Shown here piece by piece: positions 15,873-24,823 of a DNA stretch of 53,565 nt. The notes beneath the pieces were generated by a model. The model saw nothing but the letters and a program-made list of their open reading frames with translations. It made no database searches and was not told the DNA's origin. This DNA comes from Candidatus Gastranaerophilales bacterium (lineage in GTDB: Bacteria; Cyanobacteriota; Vampirovibrionia; Gastranaerophilales; Gastranaerophilaceae), in NCBI GenBank assembly GCA_944324235.1, contig CALUVN010000006.1, positions 1 to 53,565 on the forward strand, in the 5' to 3' direction. The first letter of the stretch is position 1. Each line of letters starts with the position of its first letter. A program made the translations under genes and the position numbers.

Positions 15873-17852
15873 ATGTTCAAAATAGGAAGAGCAATAAAGT
15901 CTTATATAAGAACCAATTCCGGTATAGCGGAAAGGAATGCTTTTATTGATAAGGTGTTCCGGCTTTTGTGGGAAACTTTATCATTATTTAATAAAAAAAC
16001 AATGAAGTTATATATGACACTTCTTGTCAAACCTGATATAATCAATAATTCCGGCGGTGAATTTGTGAAAAGACTTTGCCTGTTTGCAGGTTTTGATAAA
16101 AATAATATTATCCACGATTACGTAATTTATTACATAAAAAAACTTTCTGAATTTGCGGAAATTCATTATATTGCAGATTGTAATATGCCGGAGGCTGAAC
16201 TGGCAAAACTTACGCCCTATGTTAAATCCGCAAGAGCGTACAGGCATGATAAATATGATTTTGGTTCATGGCAGGAGCTTATACAGATATTGGGCTGGGA
16301 GTATCTGGAACAGTTTGATGAGATTATTTTTGCCAATGATTCGTGCTTTGCTCCTGTTTTCCCTTTCAAGGCAATGTTTGAAAAAATGGAAAAACAGAAT
16401 CTTGATTTCTGGGGTAATACATTAAACAGTGATATTCATAGACACATTCAGAGTTATTTTCTTGTTTTTAGCAATAAAGTTATTCGGGATAATATTTTTA
16501 GAACTTTTATCGAGAATATCAGACACGAAGATGAAAGAACAAATGTTATCATAAAATACGAAATTAGACTTACAGGTTTATTAGAAAATCATGGATATAA
16601 ATACGGAGTTTTTGTCGGCAACGATGTTCTTGCAATCCACGAATATCAGCCTTATTACAAATTATTCCTGCAAAAATCCCCGTTTTTTAAGATTAAATGG
16701 TTTACGCACATCTGGGTACAGTTCAGGGCATCGTATGCAGCATTAATCCTGTTAAAATTGTGCGGGTATCCTGTTGAATACATTGTTGATTATATACACA
16801 AAACATACGGCAGCATTTATTTATTAAAAAATTTTGTAAAATGCATTAGAAATGTATTCTGGCGTGAACCTAAAAGAAAGTTTCGCGAAAAATTTTTCAA
16901 AAAATTCGACAATACTGTTTTAATAACAGGCGGGGCGGGATTTATCGGTTCATCACTTGCGGACGCTCTGCTGAAGGATGGATGTAAAGTCGTAGTGGTT
17001 GATAATTTTGATGATTTTTATCCGCGGGACTTGAAGCGTGATAATATCAAAAAAAATCTTAAAAACAAACGCTATAAATTATACGAAACTGATATCAAAA
17101 ACCATGAAGATATAGAGAAAATTTTTGAGGAAAATAAAATAGATATAGTCTATCATCTGGCAGCAAAAGTTAATGACAGAAAATCTTTTGAAAATCCCGA
17201 TGCATATTTTGAAACAAACGTAGCAGGTACGGAAAATATTCTCAAATGCTGTGTAAAACATAAAGTGCAAAAATTTATAGCGGCCTCCTCAAGTTCTGTT
17301 TACGGAGTTGCAGCAGCTGAGAAGTTTCGGGAGGATATGGCTGACTTAAAGCCGATTTCTCCATACGCGGAATCCAAACTGCAAATGGAAAAACTAATAC
17401 AGGAATATGCAGAGAAATACGGACTTAAAAGTCTTGTAATCAGACCGTTTACAGTATACGGCCCGCGTCAGCGTCCTGATTTGGCAATTTGTAAATTTGT
17501 CAGAAAAATTAATGCAGGCGAGCCCATAGATGTTTACGGAGACGGAACAAGCTCACGCGATTATACTTACATTGATGATATGGTATTAGGTCTTATAAAG
17601 TCTTTTATGATTGATACAGGCTTGTTTAATATAATAAATATCGGGAGTTCCGAACCTGTTACACTGCAATGTTTGATTAACATAATTGAGCAATGCCTGA
17701 ATAAAAAAGCTGAAATAAACAGACTTCCAAATCAAAAAGGCGATGTTCCGCGTACAGACGCTGATATTCAAAAAGCAATAAAGCTTATAAAATACAAACC
17801 GAAAACCAGTTTCAAACAGGGAATAGAAAAATTTATAGAATATATGTTATAA
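15873..17852 (+). CDS. Fusion: RgpF-like (rhamnan synthesis F) glycosyltransferase + NAD-dependent sugar epimerase
   Basis: 659 residues in two parts. About 60-320 match the rhamnan synthesis protein F family, with KRLCLFAGFDKNN, YDFGSWQELIQ, FDEIIFANDSCFAP and a C-terminal HEYQP block. About 347-659 is an extended SDR epimerase/dehydratase: dinucleotide-binding TGGAGFIGSSLADAL, SSSSVYG, the catalytic YAESK (Tyr and Lys) and RPFTVYGPRQRPD, resembling UDP-glucuronate/galactose 4-epimerases. The two activities are normally separate polypeptides in surface polysaccharide clusters. Here they would couple nucleotide-sugar supply to transfer. The frame is continuous across the junction (about 16905-16925). 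The Shine-Dalgarno sequence is poorly placed (AAAGGA about 16 nt before ATG). Confidence 0.85.
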   Translation: MFKIGRAIKSYIRTNSGIAERNAFIDKVFRLLWETLSLFNKKTMKLYMTLLVKPDIINNSGGEFVKRLCLFAGFDKNNIIHDYVIYYIKKLSEFAEIHYIADCNMPEAELAKLTPYVKSARAYRHDKYDFGSWQELIQILGWEYLEQFDEIIFANDSCFAPVFPFKAMFEKMEKQNLDFWGNTLNSDIHRHIQSYFLVFSNKVIRDNIFRTFIENIRHEDERTNVIIKYEIRLTGLLENHGYKYGVFVGNDVLAIHEYQPYYKLFLQKSPFFKIKWFTHIWVQFRASYAALILLKLCGYPVEYIVDYIHKTYGSIYLLKNFVKCIRNVFWREPKRKFREKFFKKFDNTVLITGGAGFIGSSLADALLKDGCKVVVVDNFDDFYPRDLKRDNIKKNLKNKRYKLYETDIKNHEDIEKIFEENKIDIVYHLAAKVNDRKSFENPDAYFETNVAGTENILKCCVKHKVQKFIAASSSSVYGVAAAEKFREDMADLKPISPYAESKLQMEKLIQEYAEKYGLKSLVIRPFTVYGPRQRPDLAICKFVRKINAGEPIDVYGDGTSSRDYTYIDDMVLGLIKSFMIDTGLFNIINIGSSEPVTLQCLINIIEQCLNKKAEINRLPNQKGDVPRTDADIQKAIKLIKYKPKTSFKQGIEKFIEYML

Positions 17853-17853
17853 T
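17848..17853 (+). promoter_or_regulatory. -10 element placing TrmB-like transcript start on the ATG
   Basis: TATAAT with exactly 6 nt before the ATG at 17860, so the expected +1 is the A of the start codon. It overlaps the stop codon of the preceding gene. No Shine-Dalgarno sequence and no good -35 are visible. Confidence 0.4.
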
Positions 17854-17859
17854 CATTTT

Positions 17860-18678
17860 ATGAGTGAACTGGTGGAAAAACTTAAAGAACTGGGGTTAAA
17901 CAGCTACGAGGCAAAAGTTTATCTTGCCCTTTTAAAAAAATATCCCGCAACGGGTTATGAAGTTGCAAAACTTGCCGATATTCCGCAATCGAGGGCATAC
18001 GATACGCTAAAAGCGCTTGAAGTTGACGGTATCGCAATATCTTCGGGTACGAAACCGGAAACTTACACCCCGATAAAGCCGAAAGAGTTAACAAAACGAT
18101 TCAAGCGTAAAATTTCTTCCACTCTGGATTTTCTCGAAAAGAAACTTCCTAATGTTAAAAGCGACCACACTGAGCCTATCCTGACAGTCAACGGCAATCT
18201 TCCGATTATGGATAAGATTATAGAAGTGATAAATAATGCCGAAAAAGAAATCTATATGGAAGTTTGGGCAAAAGATTTCAAATATCTGGAAAACGCCTTG
18301 ATGAATGCTTACAACCGCGGTCTGGATATAAAAATTGTCGGTTATGATATGATTCAAACCGTTATCGGCACGGTATTCCAGCATGCTGGCTGGAAGGAAA
18401 TCGAATACAGCGTCGGCGGCAGAATGATTTTTATTGCAGCAGACAATGTTGAAGGGCTTTTCGGCAAGACAGAAAGCTCTAAACACGAAGACGCACAGGT
18501 TATATGGACAAAAAACGAAGACATTGTTTTTCTGATAAAAGAATTTATCGTCCACGATATGTATTTGATTGATATTCAAACAAAATTCCCTGAACAGCTT
18601 AAATACTTCTACGGCGCAGGTTTAAAACGCTTGAAAGACAAAGTTATGAGCAATACCTCAAAATATAAAATTCACTAA
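17860..18678 (+). CDS. TrmB-family transcriptional regulator
   Basis: 272 residues. The N-terminal winged helix (about 5-70) reads LGLNSYEAKVYLALLKKYPATGYEVAKLADIPQSRAYDTLKAL, the TrmB signature. A coiled linker (about 75-95) and a C-terminal region with PLD-like or sugar-binding strands (about 105-240) follow. TrmB proteins are best known from archaea as sugar-responsive regulators but occur in many bacteria. It follows the sugar epimerase fusion by 7 bp but appears to have its own promoter. The ligand is unknown. Confidence 0.85.
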   Translation: MSELVEKLKELGLNSYEAKVYLALLKKYPATGYEVAKLADIPQSRAYDTLKALEVDGIAISSGTKPETYTPIKPKELTKRFKRKISSTLDFLEKKLPNVKSDHTEPILTVNGNLPIMDKIIEVINNAEKEIYMEVWAKDFKYLENALMNAYNRGLDIKIVGYDMIQTVIGTVFQHAGWKEIEYSVGGRMIFIAADNVEGLFGKTESSKHEDAQVIWTKNEDIVFLIKEFIVHDMYLIDIQTKFPEQLKYFYGAGLKRLKDKVMSNTSKYKIH

Positions 18679-18708
18679 AAATGAGGGAGTTGCTTTTAAA
18701 TTTAAATT

Positions 18709-19161
18709 TTATTCATACTGTTTGCATTGAGCCTGAAGCTGGTTAACTTTAGCTTCGCGCATAGCAATAAGCTGATTCAAATCCTGTGCATGGGTTTGCA
18801 GACGGGCTTTCTTTTGCGGGTCTTGAGTTTGTTCAATTTCTTTTGTAACATTCACTGCTAATTTGTTCAACTCGACCAGAGCGGCGCATTCAGCCACCAA
18901 ATCCGAAGTTAATTGAACGGCAATTCTGCTTGTATCAACCTGCGGAATCTGAGGGGCTTGCATTGCCTGCTGCGGCTGTTGGACAGGAGCGGCTTGCTGA
19001 GTTTGAGGATAAACGTATTGCTGCGGATATGCAGGAGTCGGCACGGTTTGATAATTAACCTGCGGATAATATGCAGGCTGCTGCGTATACACCGGCTGCT
19101 GATATGTTTGAGCCTGAGTTTGGGTTGTATTTTGAACAGGATAATTCGGTACGTTCATCAT
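18709..19161 (-). CDS. Pro/Gln/Tyr-rich protein with C-terminal coiled coil
   Basis: 150 residues. About 1-75 is low complexity, dominated by Q, P, Y, T and V (QPVYTQQPAYYPQ), and probably disordered. About 80-150 is predicted helical/coiled coil (LVELNKLAVNVTKEIEQ, RLQTHAQDLNQLIAMREAKV) with one Cys pair (CAAL, QCKQYE). There is no signal peptide. AGGAGTG lies 8 nt before the first of two ATGs. A TTTTCTACA 9-mer lies upstream at 19177-19185. Not recognised; a scaffold or phase-separating protein is only a guess. Confidence 0.65.
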   Translation of the reverse strand: MMNVPNYPVQNTTQTQAQTYQQPVYTQQPAYYPQVNYQTVPTPAYPQQYVYPQTQQAAPVQQPQQAMQAPQIPQVDTSRIAVQLTSDLVAECAALVELNKLAVNVTKEIEQTQDPQKKARLQTHAQDLNQLIAMREAKVNQLQAQCKQYE

Positions 19162-19240
19162 AAATTTGCACTCCTATTTTCTACACTTATACTTTTATAA
19201 CTCCAAAATATTTTCAAAATTGCTTTTTTGTCGGAAATTG

Positions 19241-19269
19241 TTGCAAAATGTTAAGCTGTGAACTATAAT
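19241..19269 (+). promoter_or_regulatory. Sigma70 promoter of the iron alcohol dehydrogenase
   Basis: -35 TTGCAA (19241-19246), 17-bp spacer, -10 TATAAT (19264-19269). The expected start near 19276 leaves a 27-nt leader with AAAGGAGAG before the ATG at 19303. It also rules out an upstream GTG (19258). Confidence 0.7.
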
Positions 19270-19302
19270 CATGTTGTAAGAGTTAAGAAAGGAGAGTTTA
19301 TT

Positions 19303-20511
19303 ATGTGGGAAAAAGACAATAACATCCATGATGTAAAAGAGATACGAACCCGCGCTTCTGTATTCTTTGGTGTAGGCGCAATTAAAAAGATAGACGATAT
19401 TGCCCGCGATTTAAAAACAAAAGGAATTGATAAAGTAATCGTAATGTCAGGAAGAAATGCATATAAAGCAACAGGGGCATGGGATTACGTAGAAAAGGCG
19501 TTAAAAGATAACGGAATCGGTTACGTAAATTATGATCAGGTAACACCGAACCCTACAACACATCACGTAAATGATGCTGCAAAAATCGCAAAAGATTTCG
19601 GAGCAAAAGCTGTAATTGCAATCGGCGGAGGTTCTCCGACAGATGCAGGCAAATCAGTAGCAATTCTTCTTGAATATCCTGATAAAACAGCCAACGACAT
19701 TTACGAATTCACATTCACACCGGAAAAAGCAGCACCGATTGTTTCAATCAACCTGACACACGGCACAGGTACGGAAACAAACAGATTTGCTGTTGTAACT
19801 GTTCCTGAAAAGAATTTCAAACCTGCAATAGCTTATGATTGCATCTATCCGATGTATGCTATTGATGACCCGCAATTGATGACAAAATTGTCGCCGAAAC
19901 AAACAAGATACGTTTCAATAGATGCGGTTAACCACGTAGTAGAAGCAGCAACATCCGCTGTTCTTTCACCGTACAGTGTTACACTTGCAAGAGAAGTTAT
20001 CAGAGACGTTGCAACATATCTGCCTAAAGCAATAGCAAATCCTGATGATTTGGAAGCAAGATATTATCTGGCTTATGCAGCAATGATGGGCGGTGTATGT
20101 TTTGATAACGGCTTATTGCACTACACACACGCGCTTGAACACCCGTTGAGTGCAGTAAAACCTGAATTATCACACGGTTTGGGTCTTGCTATTCTGCTTC
20201 CTGCGGTAATCAAAACTATTTACAAAGATAAACCGCACATTCTGGCAGATATCCTTTCACCGATAGTTCCGGACCTGAAAGGCGACCCGTCAGAAGCTGA
20301 AAAAGCTGCCAGAGGCGTTCAAGCATGGCTTGCATCAGTAGATGTGACCGAAAAGCTTACGGATGAAGGCTTTACTGATGCTGATGTAGAAAAACTTGTT
20401 GATCTGGTTTATACAACACCATCATTGAGCGGCTTGCTTGATATTGCACCGAGCGGAAACGGCAGAGATGTTGTAGAAGCAATTTACAGAGATTCACTGA
20501 GACCTTTGTAA
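19303..20511 (+). CDS. Iron-containing (class III) alcohol dehydrogenase
   Basis: 402 residues from the ATG at 19303, chosen from the promoter and AAAGGAG positions. NAD(P) binding: AIGGGSPTDAGK near 120-131. Metal ligands: D and H in SIDAVNHVVEA, then H in HALEHPLSAVKPELSHGLG (three His available). Class III Fe-ADHs interconvert alcohols and aldehydes, typically reducing acetaldehyde or butyraldehyde to regenerate NAD(P)+ in fermentation. That fits a fermentative organism, though the exact substrate is not evident. Strong promoter and terminator elements make it a single-gene unit. Confidence 0.92.
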   Translation: MWEKDNNIHDVKEIRTRASVFFGVGAIKKIDDIARDLKTKGIDKVIVMSGRNAYKATGAWDYVEKALKDNGIGYVNYDQVTPNPTTHHVNDAAKIAKDFGAKAVIAIGGGSPTDAGKSVAILLEYPDKTANDIYEFTFTPEKAAPIVSINLTHGTGTETNRFAVVTVPEKNFKPAIAYDCIYPMYAIDDPQLMTKLSPKQTRYVSIDAVNHVVEAATSAVLSPYSVTLAREVIRDVATYLPKAIANPDDLEARYYLAYAAMMGGVCFDNGLLHYTHALEHPLSAVKPELSHGLGLAILLPAVIKTIYKDKPHILADILSPIVPDLKGDPSEAEKAARGVQAWLASVDVTEKLTDEGFTDADVEKLVDLVYTTPSLSGLLDIAPSGNGRDVVEAIYRDSLRPL

Positions 20512-20535
20512 TTTTTACCGCGTAAATTTAATACG

Positions 20536-20569
20536 AAAAAAGCCTCCGACATATACGGGGGCTTTTTTT
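20536..20569 (+). terminator. Rho-independent terminator after Fe-ADH
   Basis: Stem GCCTCCG/CGGGGGC (one G-T pair), extended by A/T pairs, with a 7-nt loop and a run of seven T. It lies 25 bp after the stop. Confidence 0.88.
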
Positions 20570-20718
20570 ACAGAGATATTTTTAACAGGTTATATTTTTT
20601 ACTTCAATTTTTCCGTCTTTAATAAATTTTTACACGGCAGTTTTTTCTGCAGGTTGAGTTTTATCAAGTTTTTTTGCTTTGAAAATAATTTTGTCATAAT
20701 GTAAAGAAAATTTCACGT

Positions 20719-20724
20719 TATAAT
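20719..20724 (+). promoter_or_regulatory. -10 element of U32 gene, leaderless geometry
   Basis: TATAAT with exactly 6 nt before the ATG at 20731, so the expected +1 is the start codon. No Shine-Dalgarno sequence at usable distance. A TTGTCA at 20691 is 22 bp away, too far for a standard -35. Confidence 0.45.
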
Positions 20725-20730
20725 GGAAAT

Positions 20731-22479
20731 ATGAGACATACAGAACTTTTAGCACCGGCAAAAGACAAGCAGACAGCAATAACAGCAATAAAAAGCGGGG
20801 CAGATGCCGTTTATATCGGAGCGGTAAATTTCGGAGCGCGTCAGGCTGCGGGGAATTCTCTTGACGATATAAAAGAGGTGGTGGATTTTGCCCATAAATT
20901 CTATGTAAAAGTTCATGTGACAATAAATACGATTTTAACGGATGAAGAGCTTTTACAGGCAAAAGAACTTATCAAAAAGCTTTATGAAATCGGTGTTGAT
21001 GCAATAATCGTTCAAGACACAGGAATTATAGAACTGGCGATACGCGGAGAATTGCCGCCGATTCCAATACACGCGAGCACCCAGTGTGATAACAGAACCC
21101 TCCAAAAGGCAAAATTTTTTGATGAAACCGGTGTTTCAAGAGTTATCCTTGCCCGTGAGCTTTCGCTTGAAGAAATAAAAACAATCTGTGATTCCGTAGA
21201 TTGTGAGATAGAAACGTTTATACACGGTGCATTGTGTGTTTCATACAGCGGTCAGTGCTATTTGAGCCAATCAATCGGCGGACGTTCTGCAAATCGCGGT
21301 GAATGCGCCCAGCCTTGCCGCAAAAAATATACCCTTATTGATGAAGACGGGAATATAATCGCAAAAGATAAACACTTATTGAGTCTGAAAGATTTTAATG
21401 CCTCAAAATATTTGACAAATCTCGTTGATGCAGGTGTTAAGTCTTTTAAAATCGAAGGCCGCCTGAAAGATGAAAATTATGTAAAAAATGTTGTTGCCTT
21501 CTACCGTCAGGAACTTGATAAAATATCTGAAAAAACATCGTCAGGAACAGTTTTTACGGATTTCATCCCTGATGTTAAAAAGAGTTTTAACCGCGGTTTC
21601 ACAACGTATTTCTTAAACGGGCGCGAAAATTGTTTCAACTTTGAAAGCCCGAAATCTCGCGGTGAAAAACTCGGCAAAGTTACGAAAATCGGACAGGGCT
21701 GGTTTGAACTGGAGCGTCAGGTTGATTTATCACCTCAGGACGGGCTTTGTTTTCAGGATAAAGGCTGCCTTGTGAACAAGGTTGAGGGGCGTAAAATTTA
21801 CCCGAATAAAATGGACGGAATTACTGCAGGAACGGTGATTTACAGGAATTTTGACGCGAAATTCGACAAGCAGTTGAACAATTCCAAAATCAAACGCCGT
21901 ATAAGGGTGGAATTTGAACTAAACAACGGCATACTGAAAGCAGTCGATGAAGATAATAATTCCGTCAGCATAAACGTAACCGGCGAAAAAGCCGAAAATC
22001 CGGATAAAATGCGGGAAACATTCATTGCCCAGTTACAAAAGACCGGAGAAAGCGACTTTTTCGTGAGCGGGGTTCGAATCCCATCACCCGCCCCATTTTT
22101 ACCTGTGTCAAAAATAAATGCTCTTCGCCGTGAAATTCTGGAAAAACTTATGGCTGAGAGACTACGCAATTACAAACGCGAAATTCAAAAACCTTTAAAA
22201 CATGTTAAATATCCGCTTGCTGCGGTAGATTACCATGCGAATATCCATAATAAAACAGCGGAAAGTTTTTATGAAAACTGCGGATGTATTGTGGATTCTT
22301 TATCTTATGAGAGTTGTCCTGTCCGCGGTGCCGAACTTATGCGGACAAAACACTGTCTGAAATTTGCTTTTAATATGTGCAAATCTCCTAAAAAACTCTA
22401 TTTAATTGATGAAAAAGGCAAAAAATACCGCCTTGAATTTGACTGCAAAAATTGTAATATGATTGTGAAGAATGCTTGA
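20731..22479 (+). CDS. U32 family peptidase/RNA hydroxylase (RlhA/TrhP-like)
   Basis: 582 residues. The N-terminal TIM barrel reads ELLAPAKDKQTAITAIKSGADAVYIG. The U32 signature region (about 165-200) reads ETFIHGALCVSYSGQCYLS...GGRSANRGECAQPCR, with three or four conserved Cys that bind an Fe-S cluster in the family. A DUF3656-like region and a Cys-rich tail (CGC, CPV, KHC, MCK, CKNC) follow. In E. coli, U32 members RlhA and TrhP hydroxylate 23S rRNA C2501 and tRNA U34; older annotation calls them collagenases. The internal domain favours RlhA-like, but 582 residues is shorter than E. coli RlhA (about 650). The start codon is set by the -10 element. Confidence 0.88.
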   Translation: MRHTELLAPAKDKQTAITAIKSGADAVYIGAVNFGARQAAGNSLDDIKEVVDFAHKFYVKVHVTINTILTDEELLQAKELIKKLYEIGVDAIIVQDTGIIELAIRGELPPIPIHASTQCDNRTLQKAKFFDETGVSRVILARELSLEEIKTICDSVDCEIETFIHGALCVSYSGQCYLSQSIGGRSANRGECAQPCRKKYTLIDEDGNIIAKDKHLLSLKDFNASKYLTNLVDAGVKSFKIEGRLKDENYVKNVVAFYRQELDKISEKTSSGTVFTDFIPDVKKSFNRGFTTYFLNGRENCFNFESPKSRGEKLGKVTKIGQGWFELERQVDLSPQDGLCFQDKGCLVNKVEGRKIYPNKMDGITAGTVIYRNFDAKFDKQLNNSKIKRRIRVEFELNNGILKAVDEDNNSVSINVTGEKAENPDKMRETFIAQLQKTGESDFFVSGVRIPSPAPFLPVSKINALRREILEKLMAERLRNYKREIQKPLKHVKYPLAAVDYHANIHNKTAESFYENCGCIVDSLSYESCPVRGAELMRTKHCLKFAFNMCKSPKKLYLIDEKGKKYRLEFDCKNCNMIVKNA

Positions 22480-22497
22480 AGATAAACAGTAATTTTT

Positions 22498-22905
22498 TTA
22501 TTTAAAAATACCTGTTATCCCGTTCCAGACCCATTTAGCGGCATTGGCAATACCGTTTCCTATCCATTTCAGGCCATTCCATATTCCGTTGCCGACCCAT
22601 TTAAGTCCGTTCCAAATTCCTTTTCCGATGACACCAATCCCTTTAAAAACGGCCGGAAGAGCCATTCCGACACCCATTCCTAATCCAATTCCAGCTCCTA
22701 AAGCCCACGGATTAGGCCCGCAGCATCCGCCGAACATTACAGGCGGAGGACAAAATCCTCCTATCAGCATCGGCGGTCTGCAAAATCCGCCGAATATCGG
22801 ACCCATCGGCATTGGTCTTACAGGTATGCATGGTCTGCAGAACCCGCCAAATCTCGGTCCTATATTGTAGTTATTAAAGCTGTTGAATATTCCGACGTAA
22901 CTCAT
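22498..22905 (-). CDS. Small Gly/Pro/Cys-rich protein with two internal repeat types, unrecognised
   Basis: 135 residues. The N-terminal half repeats a GGFCxP motif (FGGFCRPC, FGGFCRPP, IGGFCPPP, FGGCCGP). A hydrophobic Gly/Ala stretch follows (GAGIGLGMGVGMALPA). The C-terminal third has about three copies of an 11-residue unit, GNGIWNGLKWV, with aligned Trp and Gly. No signal peptide and only a weak ribosome binding site. The regular repeats argue for a real protein despite low complexity. Possible roles (surface or self-assembling protein, membrane-active peptide) are speculation. Readings on the opposite strand are shadows. Confidence 0.65.
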   Translation of the reverse strand: MSYVGIFNSFNNYNIGPRFGGFCRPCIPVRPMPMGPIFGGFCRPPMLIGGFCPPPVMFGGCCGPNPWALGAGIGLGMGVGMALPAVFKGIGVIGKGIWNGLKWVGNGIWNGLKWIGNGIANAAKWVWNGITGIFK

Positions 22906-23008
22906 ACTCTAAATATCCCGATTTGTTTCCCCATGTATATAAAGGAAATTTATTCTTTAAAATTGCCATGATTTGACAAAATTCATTAATAAAATGTTAC
23001 AATCGGAA

Positions 23009-24823
23009 TTATTTGACAACTTCGCCCTGCATTTTATGAAGCTGTTTTGGAGATGTGTCGTAATAAATATAAAATTTCTTATCCGGCAATGGTTTGAAAT
23101 CAGTGCCGAAAACTTCATTTGAGAATTTTCTGAAGAAGTTTACAAGGCTGTGTGTGTCCTGATAATATTGAGTGTCCATATCAGGGTTGTAATAAGCCAG
23201 AAAAGTATTAAAATGACCTTTTAAAAACCATCTGTCACGTTTTAATTCTTGCATGTGGCTTTTTTCATCTGCAGTGTAGAAAGTTGTGCGGATTCCATGG
23301 TCGCCGAATATAATTATTACCGGTTTTTTATCTTCTGTTGTATTCAGCAGTCTGTTAACCAGCTCTAGAGTTTTCACGTTAGCGTATTTTAGGAATTCCA
23401 GATAGCTTTTTGTATTAATTTTAAATTTGAAATCAGAAACATATATTTCGTCACGTTCTGTGAGTTTTTGGCCGTTTTCGTCATAGATATAAGGCCAGTG
23501 AGGCATCAGAAAATGTGCAAAGAATAATTTTTTATTGCGTTTTTCGTTTAAAACTATATTCATATATTCAAGTGCATTTTCAATCGGATTTGTATCATTA
23601 AAAATATAAAAGGCCGGTTCAAAGAGTGTATTTGTGAAAAACAGCGATAGTGTTGTTTGTCCGACATAAAAATCCGAATTATAGACGTGTTCAATGATTT
23701 TATTATTTATATAAAGTTCAAGCGGCCAGGAGTTCAGGTAATAAGTGTTGTATCCAAGCTGTTCCGCCATTTTAAAGATAGCGGCTTCGCTTATGGCATC
23801 TGACGGAGTGTTAAAAGTTAGCGGGTCAATGTAATCGAAATTCAAAACGGATGAAATACTTGCAAGTGTTTTGTTGTAATTGCTGTTTATGTTGTCAAAT
23901 ACCATAAAATGGTTTTGTTTTAGGGTATTTATAAATGCAGAATTGTCATAACCCAGATATTTTAAGGTATCTGCCCCTGCATACATATCAAGAAGAATGA
24001 TATAGATATCCCGTTCTGGATTTTTGGTGAGTTTGAATTCCTGCTGAGCGTGCGAGCGGTTAAAGAAGGCAAAATCAGTTTTGCTCAATATTTTTCCTGC
24101 GCCGTTAACTACGCATAAAATAATTAACGCGGCTGTGAACGGTTTAAGAAACGGAATAAATTTTTTGGAATTTATCGAGACTACGCATATCATAAACATT
24201 AGAACTATGCCGATTATTTTATAAATATTAAAGGACGGATAGTTGTTTATAAAAATTTTTATATGGTACAGGACAAGCATTAGAAATATTGCAATTATTG
24301 CGGAATCTGAATTGTTTTTTGTTATAAGTTTCATCAGTCCGAAAATTATAAAATACAAACAAAGACATGCAATTATTACAGATGCTGCAAGCAGAAAAGG
24401 AATATCCATGATGTTGTTTGTGTAGAGATAGAATATTTTGTAAATGGAGGCCAGACCTAAAAGGCATAACACCGGAAAAGAAATATCATTGTCTTCTTTA
24501 TTTTCTTTGCGGTTTTTAGATACTATCAGAATAAATATTACAGCAAGAAGCGCAAGTGAAAGTATTTGAAGTGATTTAATAACTGTTATGTGTTTTCTTA
24601 TGTCCAGAGTTATAAAGTTTTCACCACTGTCTTTAACCTGTTTTTTAATATTCAGCATTATCGGAGGAACACATTCTGTATTGAATTGTGTGCAGGTTTC
24701 TTTTAATTCTGATATAGGAACATTCACATTATGCTTTGAAAAAATTCTGTCCTGTACGAAATTGAATACAAATATTAAAAATAAACTCAATAAGGCTATG
24801 ATAAATAGATTTTTCTTGTTCAT
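23009..24823 (-). CDS. Membrane sulfatase/alkaline phosphatase-fold enzyme (LTA synthase-like)
   Basis: 604 residues. An N-terminal helix (6-24) and several membrane helices to about 255 are followed by an extracytoplasmic alkaline-phosphatase-superfamily domain (about 270-590). Metal-site motifs: DIYIILLDMYAG (Asp), a nucleophile candidate Thr/Ser in NYNKTLASISS, HFLMPHWPY, and IIIFGDHGIR (Asp-His pair). Relatives transfer phospho-alcohols or sulfate groups on envelope polymers. Its ATG overlaps the methyltransferase stop by 4 nt, so it is the last gene of a three-gene cassette. The substrate is unknown. Confidence 0.82.
   Translation of the reverse strand: MNKKNLFIIALLSLFLIFVFNFVQDRIFSKHNVNVPISELKETCTQFNTECVPPIMLNIKKQVKDSGENFITLDIRKHITVIKSLQILSLALLAVIFILIVSKNRKENKEDNDISFPVLCLLGLASIYKIFYLYTNNIMDIPFLLAASVIIACLCLYFIIFGLMKLITKNNSDSAIIAIFLMLVLYHIKIFINNYPSFNIYKIIGIVLMFMICVVSINSKKFIPFLKPFTAALIILCVVNGAGKILSKTDFAFFNRSHAQQEFKLTKNPERDIYIILLDMYAGADTLKYLGYDNSAFINTLKQNHFMVFDNINSNYNKTLASISSVLNFDYIDPLTFNTPSDAISEAAIFKMAEQLGYNTYYLNSWPLELYINNKIIEHVYNSDFYVGQTTLSLFFTNTLFEPAFYIFNDTNPIENALEYMNIVLNEKRNKKLFFAHFLMPHWPYIYDENGQKLTERDEIYVSDFKFKINTKSYLEFLKYANVKTLELVNRLLNTTEDKKPVIIIFGDHGIRTTFYTADEKSHMQELKRDRWFLKGHFNTFLAYYNPDMDTQYYQDTHSLVNFFRKFSNEVFGTDFKPLPDKKFYIYYDTSPKQLHKMQGEVVK

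Noticed and set aside
22544-22870. Pro/Ile-rich plus-strand frame
   Set aside because: Complement of the GGFCxP repeat gene; its repeats are explained by that protein.
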